From Peronospora farinosa (lineage: Eukaryota > Oomycota > Peronosporomycetes > Peronosporales > Peronosporaceae), in contig CANTFK010000580.1 of the NCBI GenBank assembly GCA_947646735.1, positions 248,001 through 312,000 on the forward strand: a stretch of 64,000 bases of DNA, in the 5' to 3' direction. Positions 32,570 to 42,573 of the stretch are shown in pieces. The position numbers were made by a program, and so were the translations under genes. The first letter of the stretch is position 1, and every line of letters begins with the position of its first letter. The notes under the pieces were generated by a model. That model was not told the DNA's origin. It was given only the letters and a program-made list of their open reading frames with translations, and made no database searches.

Positions 32570-34599
32570 TTTTGCGCTAAGCGGAGTGGCTGTAGCTGGT
32601 TCTTCTGCCATAAGCAGTCACTAGTTCCTGTACTTCGACGAGCAGCGCATAAACCGGCTCCCAAGAGTCGAGTGTCCTTTTTCATTGGACGAGGATCTAA
32701 AGATTTTGCTTCTCAAAGCGGTGGTCCAACAACGTTCCAACAAGGAAGAGTTTGCTCCTACCCGCATCACCAATGCAGTTGGCGCCCAATAGAAGCGGCG
32801 ATTGCTCCCACGTACTACTTTGCTTCTATCCATAAGTGCAGAGCGCTGCAGTATATAGATCAGTTGCGGTTCTTGAGAGCCAAGTTTCACGACTGACTTC
32901 GGATCGGTGCGGTGTTCGCGCGAAGGATCGCCAACGGCTGAAACTTCGTCTGGACCTGTTTGGATGGTTGGTGATGAGAGATTCGCGATAAGCGCGGAGT
33001 CCTTCTTTCTCTCCAAATCACTTGCCAATTGAGGGTCGCTCGACGCCTGATCGGCAACGACGCTCGACTCACAGTCGCATCACCACTGGTCACGTTAGAC
33101 TGATGCGGATATGTGGTCTCTTGTGGATTCACATACCGTTTCAGATGACCCACGTAAATACGGGATGTGTCTACGATGAGAGAGTCAGCCTATAGTTTAG
33201 GTCTCCAACTTCTTCAACCACCTTAAATTGCCCAATGAATCGGGGCAATAGCTTAGTAGTACCACCAGGTAGTACAGAAATTGCATGTTTAGGTAGGGTA
33301 GCAGTACTTAATAGCACTTTGTCCACAACACTAAAATGTTCATTGTTTTTGCGACCATCCTGGTCTGCATATTGTTTTTGCTTGTCCCGTGCGCTTGCCA
33401 TCGCGTCACGGACTTTACGTGTGATGGCTAATCGCTCATCCACAAAGCGCTGAGCTTCGCTCACGCTTTTAGCATCCGGTTCGCCAATGACACCTTCAAA
33501 TCTCCAAGAGTTCAGTCATGGGTCGACGCTGTTGATAACACCATAGTGTCATCGTCTAGGAGCATTGGCATTTCCTTCCGTGCAACCTATAGGTGGCATG
33601 ACCTTTGCTAAACAAGAAGTGTCACTAGGGCAACCTTGGCCCTTTTTGGCATTCGCACTGAGCGAAGTGAGGGGCCCTCCCCCACTAAAACTCGGGCTGC
33701 GCACAAATGAGACTGGCGTCCGAGGATGGCGCAGTCCGTTAATGTAAAACGGTGTTTCACCCGTACGGGCGGGAACACTGTTATGAATAGCGAGCTCCAC
33801 GAATGTCAATTGCTTGCTCCATTTCTTAAGGGTCTCTTTTGTGCGCAATACATTCGCCACGACTCGATTGCCCGTTTGGTTTGACCGTCGGTCTGGGGAA
33901 GATCGGCTGTTGACATATGGAGCTTGCTACCTAGCAGCTCAAACACATGACGCCAAAAACTGACGTAAAACGCGGATCCCGGTCCGATAATATGAATTCG
34001 GGCATCCCGTGTAGTCGGTACACATGATCCAGAAAAAAGAAGGCAGCCTCTTTTCCTGAGATCTTGGTGCTACATGGTGCCAAAAGCACCATCTTGCTCA
34101 GTCTGTCTACAAAGACAACAAGCCCCGTCCTGTCTTTATGGTCAGGCGGTAAGCCAAACATGAAGTCCAAACTGATCGACTTCCAACAATCCGTTGGAAT
34201 CGGCAGTGGCTTCAGTGGCGCACTGTTCGAAGGTGCAGGCTTTATGCGATGACACTCTTCGCAAGAGCAAATATAGTTGGTCACCCACCGATATAGGTGG
34301 GGCCACCAAAATTCCTCTGACACTCGTAAGAATGTCTTTTCATGGCCCCGATGCCCACTAGATGGCGCATCATGGCACTCGTGAAGTATCATCAGCTTGA
34401 GATCTGTGTCATGAGGGACATCGATTCTCAAGGTATCACAAGGTGACAGTTGATGCCATAATGGGCCATCACTGTAACTAAAGCGATTTAGTTTCGCTTT
34501 GAGGTGCGACGGAAGGGTAACCTTTCGCCCACTAAAATCATCCAACAGCAGGCGACAATGTTCGTCCTGTTTGTAGCACTTCTTAATATCGGAGGTCAT
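32570..34599 (-). pseudogene. Gypsy chromovirus integrase-chromodomain fragment
   Basis: On the minus strand the order is an integrase zinc-binding domain (HECHDAPSSGHRGH... CSCEECH, about 34400), the catalytic core (SLDFMFGLPPDHKDRTGLVV; SDRDPRF), then a third catalytic position changed to Lys (DGQTKRA instead of DGQTERA, about 33880). An integrase C-terminal domain with an HFSVVDKVLL-like fold region follows (33464-33171), then GHLKRYVNP. A frame-shifted chromodomain (DSWEPVYALLVEVQELVTAYG, about 32650-32580) comes last. The chromodomain marks it as a chromovirus; such domains direct insertion to chromatin. Reverse transcriptase and RNase H are absent upstream of 34599 and no LTR borders the fragment. 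Confidence 0.85.
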
Positions 34600-35809
34600 T
34601 GAGCACCGAAAATGTTCAGTGTATTTTTCTGGTATCTCTTTTTCTTTGCCTATTCAATTGCCAACTGATCCAGCAAGTAGTAATACTGGCGAGATTTTGC
34701 TATTGGCAATATATGTACATATGACTTTACACACTACAACTATATGTATCACATACCTTTCCCGTATTCCCTGCGTAAACATACATTTTCCCAGGTGAGA
34801 CTGGGCTCAACGGTTTTACAATCTCGAGCCTAACATATTCCAACATACATACTGCATGTATACTTTTCACTAACACGAATCGACTTCTTCTAGCATCTAA
34901 GAGCCCTTACATCGTCAAAAGACAAAAAAGTCTTGACCCAAACACATTCAAGCAAGCTGTTCTTCCACCATTAAAAAAAGGTTGGAGTATTGACACCAAC
35001 TGAAGCTACGACATTACTGTCTAACTCATTGCCGATCCTTCTTGTACGTCTAATTGCTACAATATAACCATCCTGCTGTGTTTAGGCATAAACGCGGCTC
35101 TTGCTTGTTCCTGGGATGCATATGCAAGCTGCGGGGGTGGTGCAAGGCTGTTCGTTGTGGTTATAATGGAGATGAAAAAGTTAATTATTATTGTTGACGT
35201 TCTATTTTACTTGTAAAATGGGGAAGCAAAACATTCCGACCATTCATATCTTGATAAATTGGGGAAGCATTTGCTATTGACTCATTACAATCTAATATTT
35301 GAGGCATCGGTGGGCTAATTAACAAGAAGCTGCTTACTGTGACATAGAGAAGAGTACAATCTACTTACACTGACGCACTACACTGTAAGCAGATTATAAT
35401 GTATTAGTACAATCGGAGGTGCCCTGTTACAGTGTGCTTTAAGTACGTAACAGCTTCAAGAGCCAGTCTACAACACACCTCGCCGTTCAAATTTTTTGTC
35501 GACCACCATATATATATGCTGTCCTTAGCCGGCCAGGGGCTGTATACCTTGAACTAAAAACATTTCTACTTTTTGACTTAATAGATTTCTAACTGCGTTC
35601 TTGGCAAATCTAACGTTCCGAGCTTGTACATTGACATTGTCTGTGCACGCAGTTTGGTGACAATAGCAGCCGAGAACCGCTTCAACTGCAATTATAAAAT
35701 GCGACACGGGCTTAGTTCCAGAAGAGACAGCAACTATCAAAAAGAATGACCGTCATGCTAGTTCAAATTAGACACAAGACACTTTTTTGAAATCCCAACT
35801 AACAACAGT
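34600..35809. other. non-coding, with an LTR end at 35340-35431
   Basis: No coding sequence. The last 90 bases before 35431 (ending TCGGAGGTGCCCTGTTACA) resemble the 3' end of the solo LTR at 25254-25711 (TCGGAGGGTGCCCCATTACA), so a truncated LTR of that family lies here. Its start could not be located. Confidence 0.5.
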
Positions 35810-36406
35810 TGTAGACAGGCGCTTCGAAAGGAATCTTTCACGTACTACGCGGGCACACACCTTCAAGCAGCGTGAGGAAGCGGTTAGATCGTCTTACCTC
35901 CGCGTGCGGTGGTAAGGGTGTTGGTCGGCACTTAAAGCGCAGTATCAACTGTTGCCGGCCGCTTCAAATTATCCGCGCAACGAATTTTAGAATAAGCACC
36001 TACCTGCGTTACGGAAGCTGTTTCAGTTTTCTAGTGCGCAGTGAGTGTGATGTAGTAAATTCAAGACTGACTTATATTTTATAGAAGGTAACTAAATAAA
36101 AGTTCAACTACTGATTGGCTAATTATGCAAAGATTGGATACGCGTCTTTCTAGAAGCGTATCCGTGCGTGCGAGCTAAACATATATTTAAGCTCGTTGAT
36201 GGCGTCTGTCTGTGACGTCATCATCACGCCCAGTCCCAACTGGCGTCTTCCTCGTTGAATGTGAATCCATCCATGGATATCACATTCACGAGGGTGGATC
36301 ACATTGATGTGCCGCACCCAAATAGTAGGCCTAAGGTACCTCGTTTTTATACCTCCCCGTTAAGTATTCGATACTTAACGAACCGTGTAGCTTTTAGCCC
36401 GTTACA
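35810..36406 (-). repeat. solo LTR of Gypsy family G
   Basis: On the minus strand it runs from TGTAACGGGC (36406) to GTCTACA (35810), 597 bp. It matches the 5' LTR at 5709-6307. Flanks are ACAGT (35805-35809) and ATAGT (36407-36411), a 5-bp target duplication with one later change. It has a perfect TGACGTCA at 36213-36220. It lacks the SINE present in the copy at 1509-2403 and so records the empty site. Confidence 0.8.
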
Positions 36407-36916
36407 ATAGTAGATATATAATAAACGAATAATTACTGGGATTCTTTCAGCAGAGCACATAGCTACAGAGAATTTGCGATATGTTGGGTCGTTAAGCCCA
36501 ACGGCCAGAACAGAATTTTTCGGCATTTTGAAACATTCTTGCTCCTTTTCTGAGGAACGAATATCGTAATCGCAAATAGCTTGCCTTGTCGTAACAAGAA
36601 GCACCTATGCCAAGCTTTTGAACCAAAGAATACTTGCCTGTCAAGCACTTACGATGTGCCAATCGATCAGCGACAGCAGAGTTATAGCCTCTTTAAGACT
36701 TGTTTTTGCAGTCCGCCGTGTTTGCTCTTTCGATGACGTGGTACAGAACTCAATCATGTTCCCAAAGCATATAATGTCGTCGTCAGTGGAGTTGGTTCCA
36801 GTGCAAAGATGTTATATGTAGATTCCGACGTCACATGAGATGCATTGAGAGCATATTGTTGTAAGGTCCATATCTTATTTACCGGCTGCCTACGTAGTCC
36901 TTGAAGAATGATGACG
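36407..36916. other. boundary between repeat-rich and gene-rich DNA
   Basis: No gene recognised. From here to the right edge no transposable element is visible. Confidence 0.5.
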
Positions 36917-38312
36917 CTACTGCTCGGTATTGAAGCGTACGCTACCACGGCGAATTAAGTACTCGCATAAACGACGTATCCTATCCATCGAAACCATAGC
37001 TACTTTCCCATTGCTAAGCTCAACTTTCAGCTCATGCCCAGTGTCTCCCGCCGATATCGCCTTTACAAGTTCTCCCTCATCAATAAATCTTGGTGCTGAG
37101 TTGGGATAGCACCACACGAGCTCACCGGGACAAATTGTTTCTCGTACCCCCAACCTGTTTGGCCATGTCAATACAATTGCGTGCAGCTGACCAGTGTATC
37201 CCCGACGTTTTCCACGGTAAGTAAACTTGGAATACTCAGCAGCAAGCTGTAAAGGTAGATTAATCCCTGAAAGGCCCGACACAGGAGCCAAATCGTCCGA
37301 AGAGATGAGCAACGACGTTGCTATGTCTGAATGTGCTGGACTTGGCGATAGCTGTCCGTCGAGTTCCAAAGCATCCACTTCATTCCCTTCTTTTTCACAA
37401 GTCATTCGGTGAGCCTCCTTCTCCTCTATGTCCTCTTTATCTTCTACTTCGTCTCCCAAATTGTCTTCTTGTTCATCGAACGAGTCTCTCAACGCTGTTG
37501 GTGAATTTCCAGCTGCTCCTGTGCTTTGTCGTTGTAGTTCTTGCCTCCACTAACAACGTAAAACAAACAAAGCTAGATAAAGCTCCACGTAGACCTCACG
37601 ATATCTAACGAAGATGAGCCAAACCTCCAGATCAGCGGTTCCTTGCAGTTTGACGCCATCCTCAGCATCCGATGCTGACCCATCTAGCTGATGCAGTTTT
37701 CGCTTACCTCCAAGCTGTTCGACACACAACACGACCACGTTCTCAGTCCTTTTCCGTCCAAAATTACTTCAGCACTACTACTGCAATTGACTCTTTACCA
37801 TTTTGGCGAATATCGACGATGTCGCTGCACTTGGCTACATGACACAATTCAATCAGCTGTTTACTAGCACTTTCAAACCACTTCAAGTGCCGTACCATTT
37901 GTACACTCGGTCGACCGACTGCTTGTTCTGAAGTGGTTTCTGAGTCGGAAGAGGAACTCGACGATGACGATGATGTGGACGATGATTCGTCACTCACGTG
38001 TTCACTTTCAGTCGAGGACTCGATCACCAAAACGTCGTCCTCATCTGCCAATGCATGAAAAGGCTCTTGCTTTCCCGTGTATAACCTCAATGTTTCCTGC
38101 CATTTCTATGGCAGCATTTTTATCCTCACAATGAGACCAACAGAATGACTGGAGGAGAAACTTGAACGAACCTGCTGTAGTTGAGCAATGGCTTCGTCTG
38201 AGGGCGACTCGCTTTCATTTTGATACAAAGAACACACGCGATGTATGACACGGACGTAAAATGCTTCCACCGTCGCTTTGTGGGAATCCTTTGCTTGTCT
38301 ATTGTCATGCAT
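36917..38312 (-). CDS. unrecognised acidic, Ser-rich protein (4 exons)
   Basis: Proposed exons on the minus strand are 38312-38172, 38105-37782, 37714-37625 and 37549-36917. All junctions are GT-AG and in phase, giving 395 residues. Exon 1 is helical (HDNRQAKDSHKATVEAFYVR). Exon 2 has a poly-Ser/Asp/Glu run (SDESSSTSSSS). Exon 4 begins acidic (NLGDEVEDKEDIEEKE). It ends in a compact domain with basic patch YRGKRRGYTG, then GELVWCYPNSAPRF, and LVKAISAGDTGHELKVELSNGKV, which suggests a Tudor/SH3-like barrel. The start is the first ATG (38312) in the first exon with coding character; an earlier non-coding exon is possible. I do not recognise the family. A nuclear role is inferred only from composition. 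Confidence 0.6.
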
Positions 38313-38487
38313 TATCAGGAGACGAAAGAAAACTATCACGCACCATGTCAAGTACGATGTGATACCTGTTCCATGACAAGTATAAATTATTGATTTAGAC
38401 AGTGCTACAAGTTCTGGGAAAGAAGGTTTGATTCAGTATTGACAAGTGCAACTTCTAATCATGTTCACCCGTCGACACGGCCACCTT

Positions 38488-38634
38488 TTATTCATTCAAT
38501 GAGGAGTAATACCGATAGCCACGAGCTTTATCTATCCATGCAATCTTGACGACATGACTATTATTAGTCTCCTTCACGTCCTTCATCTTGTCCATTTTAC
38601 TGACGAAAGTTGCCTGGAATGCCATTGTGCCCAT
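38488..38634 (-). CDS. short ORF, possible small gene or 3' exon
   Basis: From ATG 38634 (or 38625) the minus strand encodes 45-48 residues, highly charged with no stop until 38488 (FVSKMDKMKDVKETNNSHVV; KIAWIDKARGYRYYSS). A possible splice acceptor (TTGACAG) lies just upstream. It could therefore be the last exon of a gene whose other exons I cannot place, or an alternative 3' exon of the mitochondrial protein gene next to it. Codon content looks coding, but the evidence is thin. Confidence 0.3.
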   Translation of the reverse strand: MGTMAFQATFVSKMDKMKDVKETNNSHVVKIAWIDKARGYRYYSSLNE

Positions 38635-38699
38635 CACGTTTGCGCTGTCAACATACACATAGTAAGATCATTGCAGCCACTAGCAGAGGCATTTAATCC

Positions 38700-39075
38700 T
38701 CAAGCAGACGACATATAGCCCCGTACACGCTCGTCGGAGCCCAGGACGTAATAGAGCGTAAAAGGAAAGATCCCCCCGGCCGCCAGATATGTGAAGAAAT
38801 GGCCGTTGAATTTGAAACGCTTTTCCGAGTCTCCTCGCCAATTGTTCCAGTTCTACAAGTCAAATAAGTATGAAAGGTAGTATTAATTGTAACAGACTTA
38901 TGAGCTTTTTCACATGATTTCAAGGCAGTTTGAGAGTGTAAAAAGACATTCGGATACACACCTCAACATGTTTATTCTTGCTGACTGAACCGCCATGACG
39001 ACGTTGACTCTGTAGCAGCGCGAGCGCGCGCTGTGAGGCCGTTGTACGGCGCAGCGTCGTGGTCAGCATTGTCAT
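38700..39075 (-). CDS. small mitochondrial-type single-pass membrane protein (2 exons)
   Basis: Exons 39075-38962 and 38852-38700 join in phase 0 across a 109-bp GT-AG intron and give 88 residues. The N-terminus (MTMLTTTLRRTTASQRALAL) is rich in Arg, Thr, Ser and Ala without acidic residues, like a mitochondrial targeting sequence. The rest has one hydrophobic segment (HFFTYLAAGGIFPFTLYYVL) and an acidic-basic tail. The size and layout resemble accessory subunits of respiratory complexes, but I cannot assign a family. It is transcribed away from SDHC, whose start lies 254 bp away, so the two may share a promoter. Confidence 0.65.
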
Positions 39076-39329
39076 GAGGTCTGTGGATCACCCAAAACCG
39101 TTTTCTTCACGACATTGGCTGAAACGTACGTATATTTAACCAATCATATCAGCCATCAGAACTTTCATTATCTTTTACTTCGAATCTTGCAACGATGTGT
39201 TGATAAGAGATACTATTTTTGACAGGTGCTAGATCAAGTAAAATACATATTCATCACGATTCCAAACGGCATGTATTTCTGGAACTGCAGTTTCAACACA
39301 GCCAGCGTCATTCCCGAATCATACAAATA
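39076..39329. promoter_or_regulatory. divergent promoter region between two mitochondrial-type genes
   Basis: 254 bp separate the start codons of two oppositely oriented genes whose products both look mitochondrial. The stretch contains ACCAATCA (about 39138), a CCAAT-type motif. Shared control is inferred from spacing only. Confidence 0.4.
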
Positions 39330-39809
39330 ATGAGTCTTCAGGTACTGAGCAAGAAGCTAGCGAGTCGCGCCGTGACGCCGACACTCGCACGCGCTGTGAG
39401 TACAGAGAACTACTCATCTAGACAGGAAGCATTGGGTCGTCCCATCTCGCCTAATGTGACCATCTACAAGTTTCCCGTGAGCGCCATTTCGTCCATTGCA
39501 AACCGTTTCTCGGCCGTCGGCATGTCGTTTGCCTTTGTAGGTGGCAGTGCACTGGGCTTCGTGGGTGCTGACGTGCCTGGACTCATCTACATGGCGCAAG
39601 ACACCATCCCTTTCTTTGCGCCGGCTTCTAAGCTGCTCGTGGCATTTCCTGCGAGCTATCACGTGCTCTGCGCGGTGCGTCACAGCCTCTGGACGTACAA
39701 ACCCGAGCTCATTAACAATGTGGAGGGACCTTCAAGCTCATACGCGGTCTTTGCTGCGGCTGGAGTTATCAGTTTGGGCGCTGCTGCTTACACTATCAAG
39801 TCACCATAA
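39330..39809 (+). CDS. succinate dehydrogenase cytochrome b560 subunit (SDHC)
   Basis: 159 residues from ATG 39330. This is the membrane-anchor subunit of complex II, which binds haem b and ubiquinone in the mitochondrial inner membrane. After a basic presequence (LSKKLASRAVTPTLARAVS) comes the family signature RPISPNVTIYKFPVSAISSI, then three hydrophobic segments (about residues 63-83, 97-117, 136-155). The haem-ligand region reads SYHVLCAVRHSLWTY, matching the family pattern H-x-x-x-x-x-R-H. Length and three-helix layout are usual. The open frame extends further upstream without an ATG, so 39330 is the first sensible start. Confidence 0.88.
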   Translation: MSLQVLSKKLASRAVTPTLARAVSTENYSSRQEALGRPISPNVTIYKFPVSAISSIANRFSAVGMSFAFVGGSALGFVGADVPGLIYMAQDTIPFFAPASKLLVAFPASYHVLCAVRHSLWTYKPELINNVEGPSSSYAVFAAAGVISLGAAAYTIKSP

Positions 39810-40118
39810 GAGATGAAGAAAGAGGTCAAGGATGTCTCAGTTCAGGGTCTAGATGGATTGTTCCCGAGTGTGTATCTGGAAGAAGACGTGATGAGAAAGA
39901 GAACGGCGATTGCAGTCGATATTGTAAGCGAGCATATAATTAGTGAAGAAGAAAGACAAAATGTTCATATCTAGCATTATGACCAATCAAATGTCGATAA
40001 ATTTGAGAAGATGAGCTCCTTAGACAAGACCACTGTTTTTTATATAGTTGACGTTGTCCACACCATCTTTAGTACTCTTTTGACTGGGCTCAATTAATTT
40101 GCAGCCAAGTAATTGAAT
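39810..40118. other. spacer between SDHC and the C9orf85-like gene
   Basis: No coding sequence seen; likely 3' UTR of SDHC and promoter of the next gene. Confidence 0.5.
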
Positions 40119-40926
40119 ATGAGTTCGCAGCGTGGTAATATGAAGAAACGTGCGCCCAAGCATCAGAATTCGTTTGCATTCAAGCACAATCCTAAGTCTA
40201 AAAAGACGGAGCGTATTATGTCGATGCCTATCCATGGACTTTGTGAGAAATGCCATCAACAAATCGAGTGGCGCAAGAAGTATCGCAAATACAAGCCTCT
40301 TACTCAACCAGGCTCCTGGTACACCACTGCCTTTGATCTACTTTAATTACTGTATTACACCTGAGTAGTAGGGTGGAGAGACTAAACAATGTTGTTATTG
40401 TTGATACTGTTGCAATGTGTCCATGATTGTAGCATTTTCTGTCATCAAAAGAACGTGACGTCTGCCTATCATTCTTCCTGTGATTCATGTGCCAAGGTTC
40501 ATCTTTATACACTACTGACAATGTAAATTGTAGCTTTGCAATGAAATACAAAGGTAGCTGACAATTTGTTGATTGATTTGTTGATTGTAGGAACGAGATA
40601 TCTGTGCTAAATGCTGTTTGACCAAGGAGATCGTTGCAAGGTGCGTCTAAATACAATAAGAAGCTGCTATTGCTCATGCTGCAGTCGATTAACTATTGCG
40701 TCATTGTGCTTCTTGTTGCACTTTTAGTGAACAAGAATTGCTAGCAGAACATGAGAAGAAGGAGCGAGAATTTGAAAGCTCATTGGAAGGAATGCGTGAA
40801 CGTGATCGTCGTGCTTACGTACGCAAGTTGGACAAGGAAAAAGAGGCAATTACGACCGGACAAGGGGCTCTGACCATAGACGAGGCGAGAGATGCAGTAG
40901 ACCCGCTTTTGAATTTTGATCAATAA
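40119..40926 (+). CDS. C9orf85-family zinc-binding protein (4 exons)
   Basis: Exons 40119-40318, 40433-40496, 40591-40640 and 40728-40926 join in consistent phases into 170 residues. The family hallmark is clear: MSSQRGN start, KHQNSFAFKHN, CEKCHQQIEWRKKYRKYKPL, then CIFCHQKNVTSAYHSSCDSCA and DICAKCC. Three CxxC pairs plus a CxxC near the start indicate bound zinc. The first Cys of the CIFC motif is encoded across intron 1. The C-terminal exon is a charged helix (EHEKKEREFESSLEGMRERD). Human C9orf85 has similar length and order. The biochemical function of the family is not established. Introns are 50-115 bp with GT-AG ends. Confidence 0.82.
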
Positions 40927-41027
40927 GACGTTGTATATCTGGTTTTTTAACCAATAAGACACTGTGAATACTATTTTTGACCAATAAGACGTTAGGAATA
41001 TCACTTTGTATCAAAATATTCACCTTA

Positions 41028-42548
41028 ATGGCCTCGCAGTCGACACACGAAGCGTGGGATCACTGGTGGCGTGAGACTAAAAGTGGTAGCATCAACACCT
41101 ATGTCTCTGTCATTCTCTTCTTTCTATCGACTGTATTGGCCAATTCCATTGCTCGCTGTCTCTTCTGGATCGTCCGTAAAGCTTGCCCCAATAAATGGAT
41201 GTATGTATCGTATAATCTTATACCCTGTGTAATTGCATACATTCTAAGAATTAATGATAACCTCTGTAGCTGGCCAAACGAAGCTCGACAAATGATGATG
41301 TGGCAGACATCACTTATGTGTCGAGTCGGACTGTTATGGATCACGATTCTTGTGTCTCGTCTGTCCCTCTTACTCGATGATTGGCCAGCATGGGGTTTTG
41401 GGGTTTGCTTTCTTATCTGGTTGGACGCTGGAGGAAATGTACTGCGAGAAGTTATTGTTCGGAATGGTGTGGTAGGGTATAAAAACGACGAGAAATCCGG
41501 TCGGATGACATTGTTGTACGAAGGTAGCACATTGGCCAAAATGCTGCTACTGGTGCTTATTGTATACACGTATTACATTACTCCTTGGATTGAAGGATCA
41601 AGGGAGCTCAAGTTGCTGTTCTCGGTAGGGTTTTATGTATCCATTGCATTGGCTACATTACCATTGGTACAGAGTATAAATGTTTTTGGAAGGGTATTAA
41701 TTCATAAGAGTTTATGTACTAACATGTGCGATTATTATTTGATATGATATTATTATGTTTCACAGTTACGCAATGTCATGGGTGCACACTACATGTTTCT
41801 GACCAATATGTTGCATCTCGACTCAAGAATTTATTTGCACGGCTCAAGAAAAGGAAAAATTTGTGATGCACCACTGGGTTTCATTGTACTGGCTACACGT
41901 GACAATACCAAGACATTCATTCCTGCAGGCGGTACAGTTGGCAACACAACTGAGGTATTTCACAAGTTTCTGTGGCCACTTCGACTGGATGTTCGGCTAC
42001 CAACAGATCTCCCGGCCAAGCGTGTGCGCGAGCTTGTACAGGACATGGATCGGTTACTTTTGTGGAATCCAGTGGTTGCCATCGCACCCGATGGAAGTGC
42101 CACTTTAGATGTAGGAGAAACTTCTTCATTCATTGATGCGTCGACACCACACGAAAGTGTGTCTGTATCTGGATTCACAAACACGGCGGCATCTGAAACC
42201 GTTACCAAACTATTGTTTGATAAGAACCAACAGGAAGAAGAGAGTATTATACAGCGCGCGCGAGGCAACGAGGGGTTTGTGGCATTGGAGCCTGATAAGC
42301 GATGGGTCATTCAGTTTCGAACGTTTGTTCAAGTCAAACAGAAAACACATTTTCGACAAACTCGTGCTGCGGTAAGTCTAAGCATTCTCTCATTGTATGA
42401 ACGCTGCAAAACAATCGTGACGTTTGTGTTTCCATTTGCTTCCGGTAAACAGTACATCGAAGCTATTACGAAGCTAATGGAGAAACAAGGAGCGGCTTTT
42501 AGGCCGCAAGTTGCTGTTACTGAGCCTAAATCTGCTGATGCGGATTGA
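41028..42548 (+). CDS. unrecognised multi-pass membrane protein (2 exons)
   Basis: Exons 41028-41693 and 41766-42548 are split by a 72-bp intron (GTATTA...TTTCACAG) with a TACTAAC branch site near 41715. They give 482 residues. The first half has about six hydrophobic helices (TYVSVILFFLSTVLANSIA; YVSYNLIPCVIAYIL; VGLLWITILVSRLSLLL; FGVCFLIWLDAGG; LAKMLLLVLIVYTYYI; LLFSVGFYVSIALATLPLV). The second half is soluble and mixed alpha/beta (PLGFIVLATRDNTKTFIPAGG; KRVRELVQDMDRLLLW). It starts 101 bp after the C9orf85-like gene and converges with the next gene, whose stop lies only 26 bp from its own. No family recognised. Confidence 0.7.
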
Positions 42549-42573
42549 GAATGATGGAGGTAGAGTCTAGCGT

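Noticed and set aside
32441..32896. 151-residue plus-strand ORF
   Set aside because: Antisense to the degenerate Gypsy chromodomain region.
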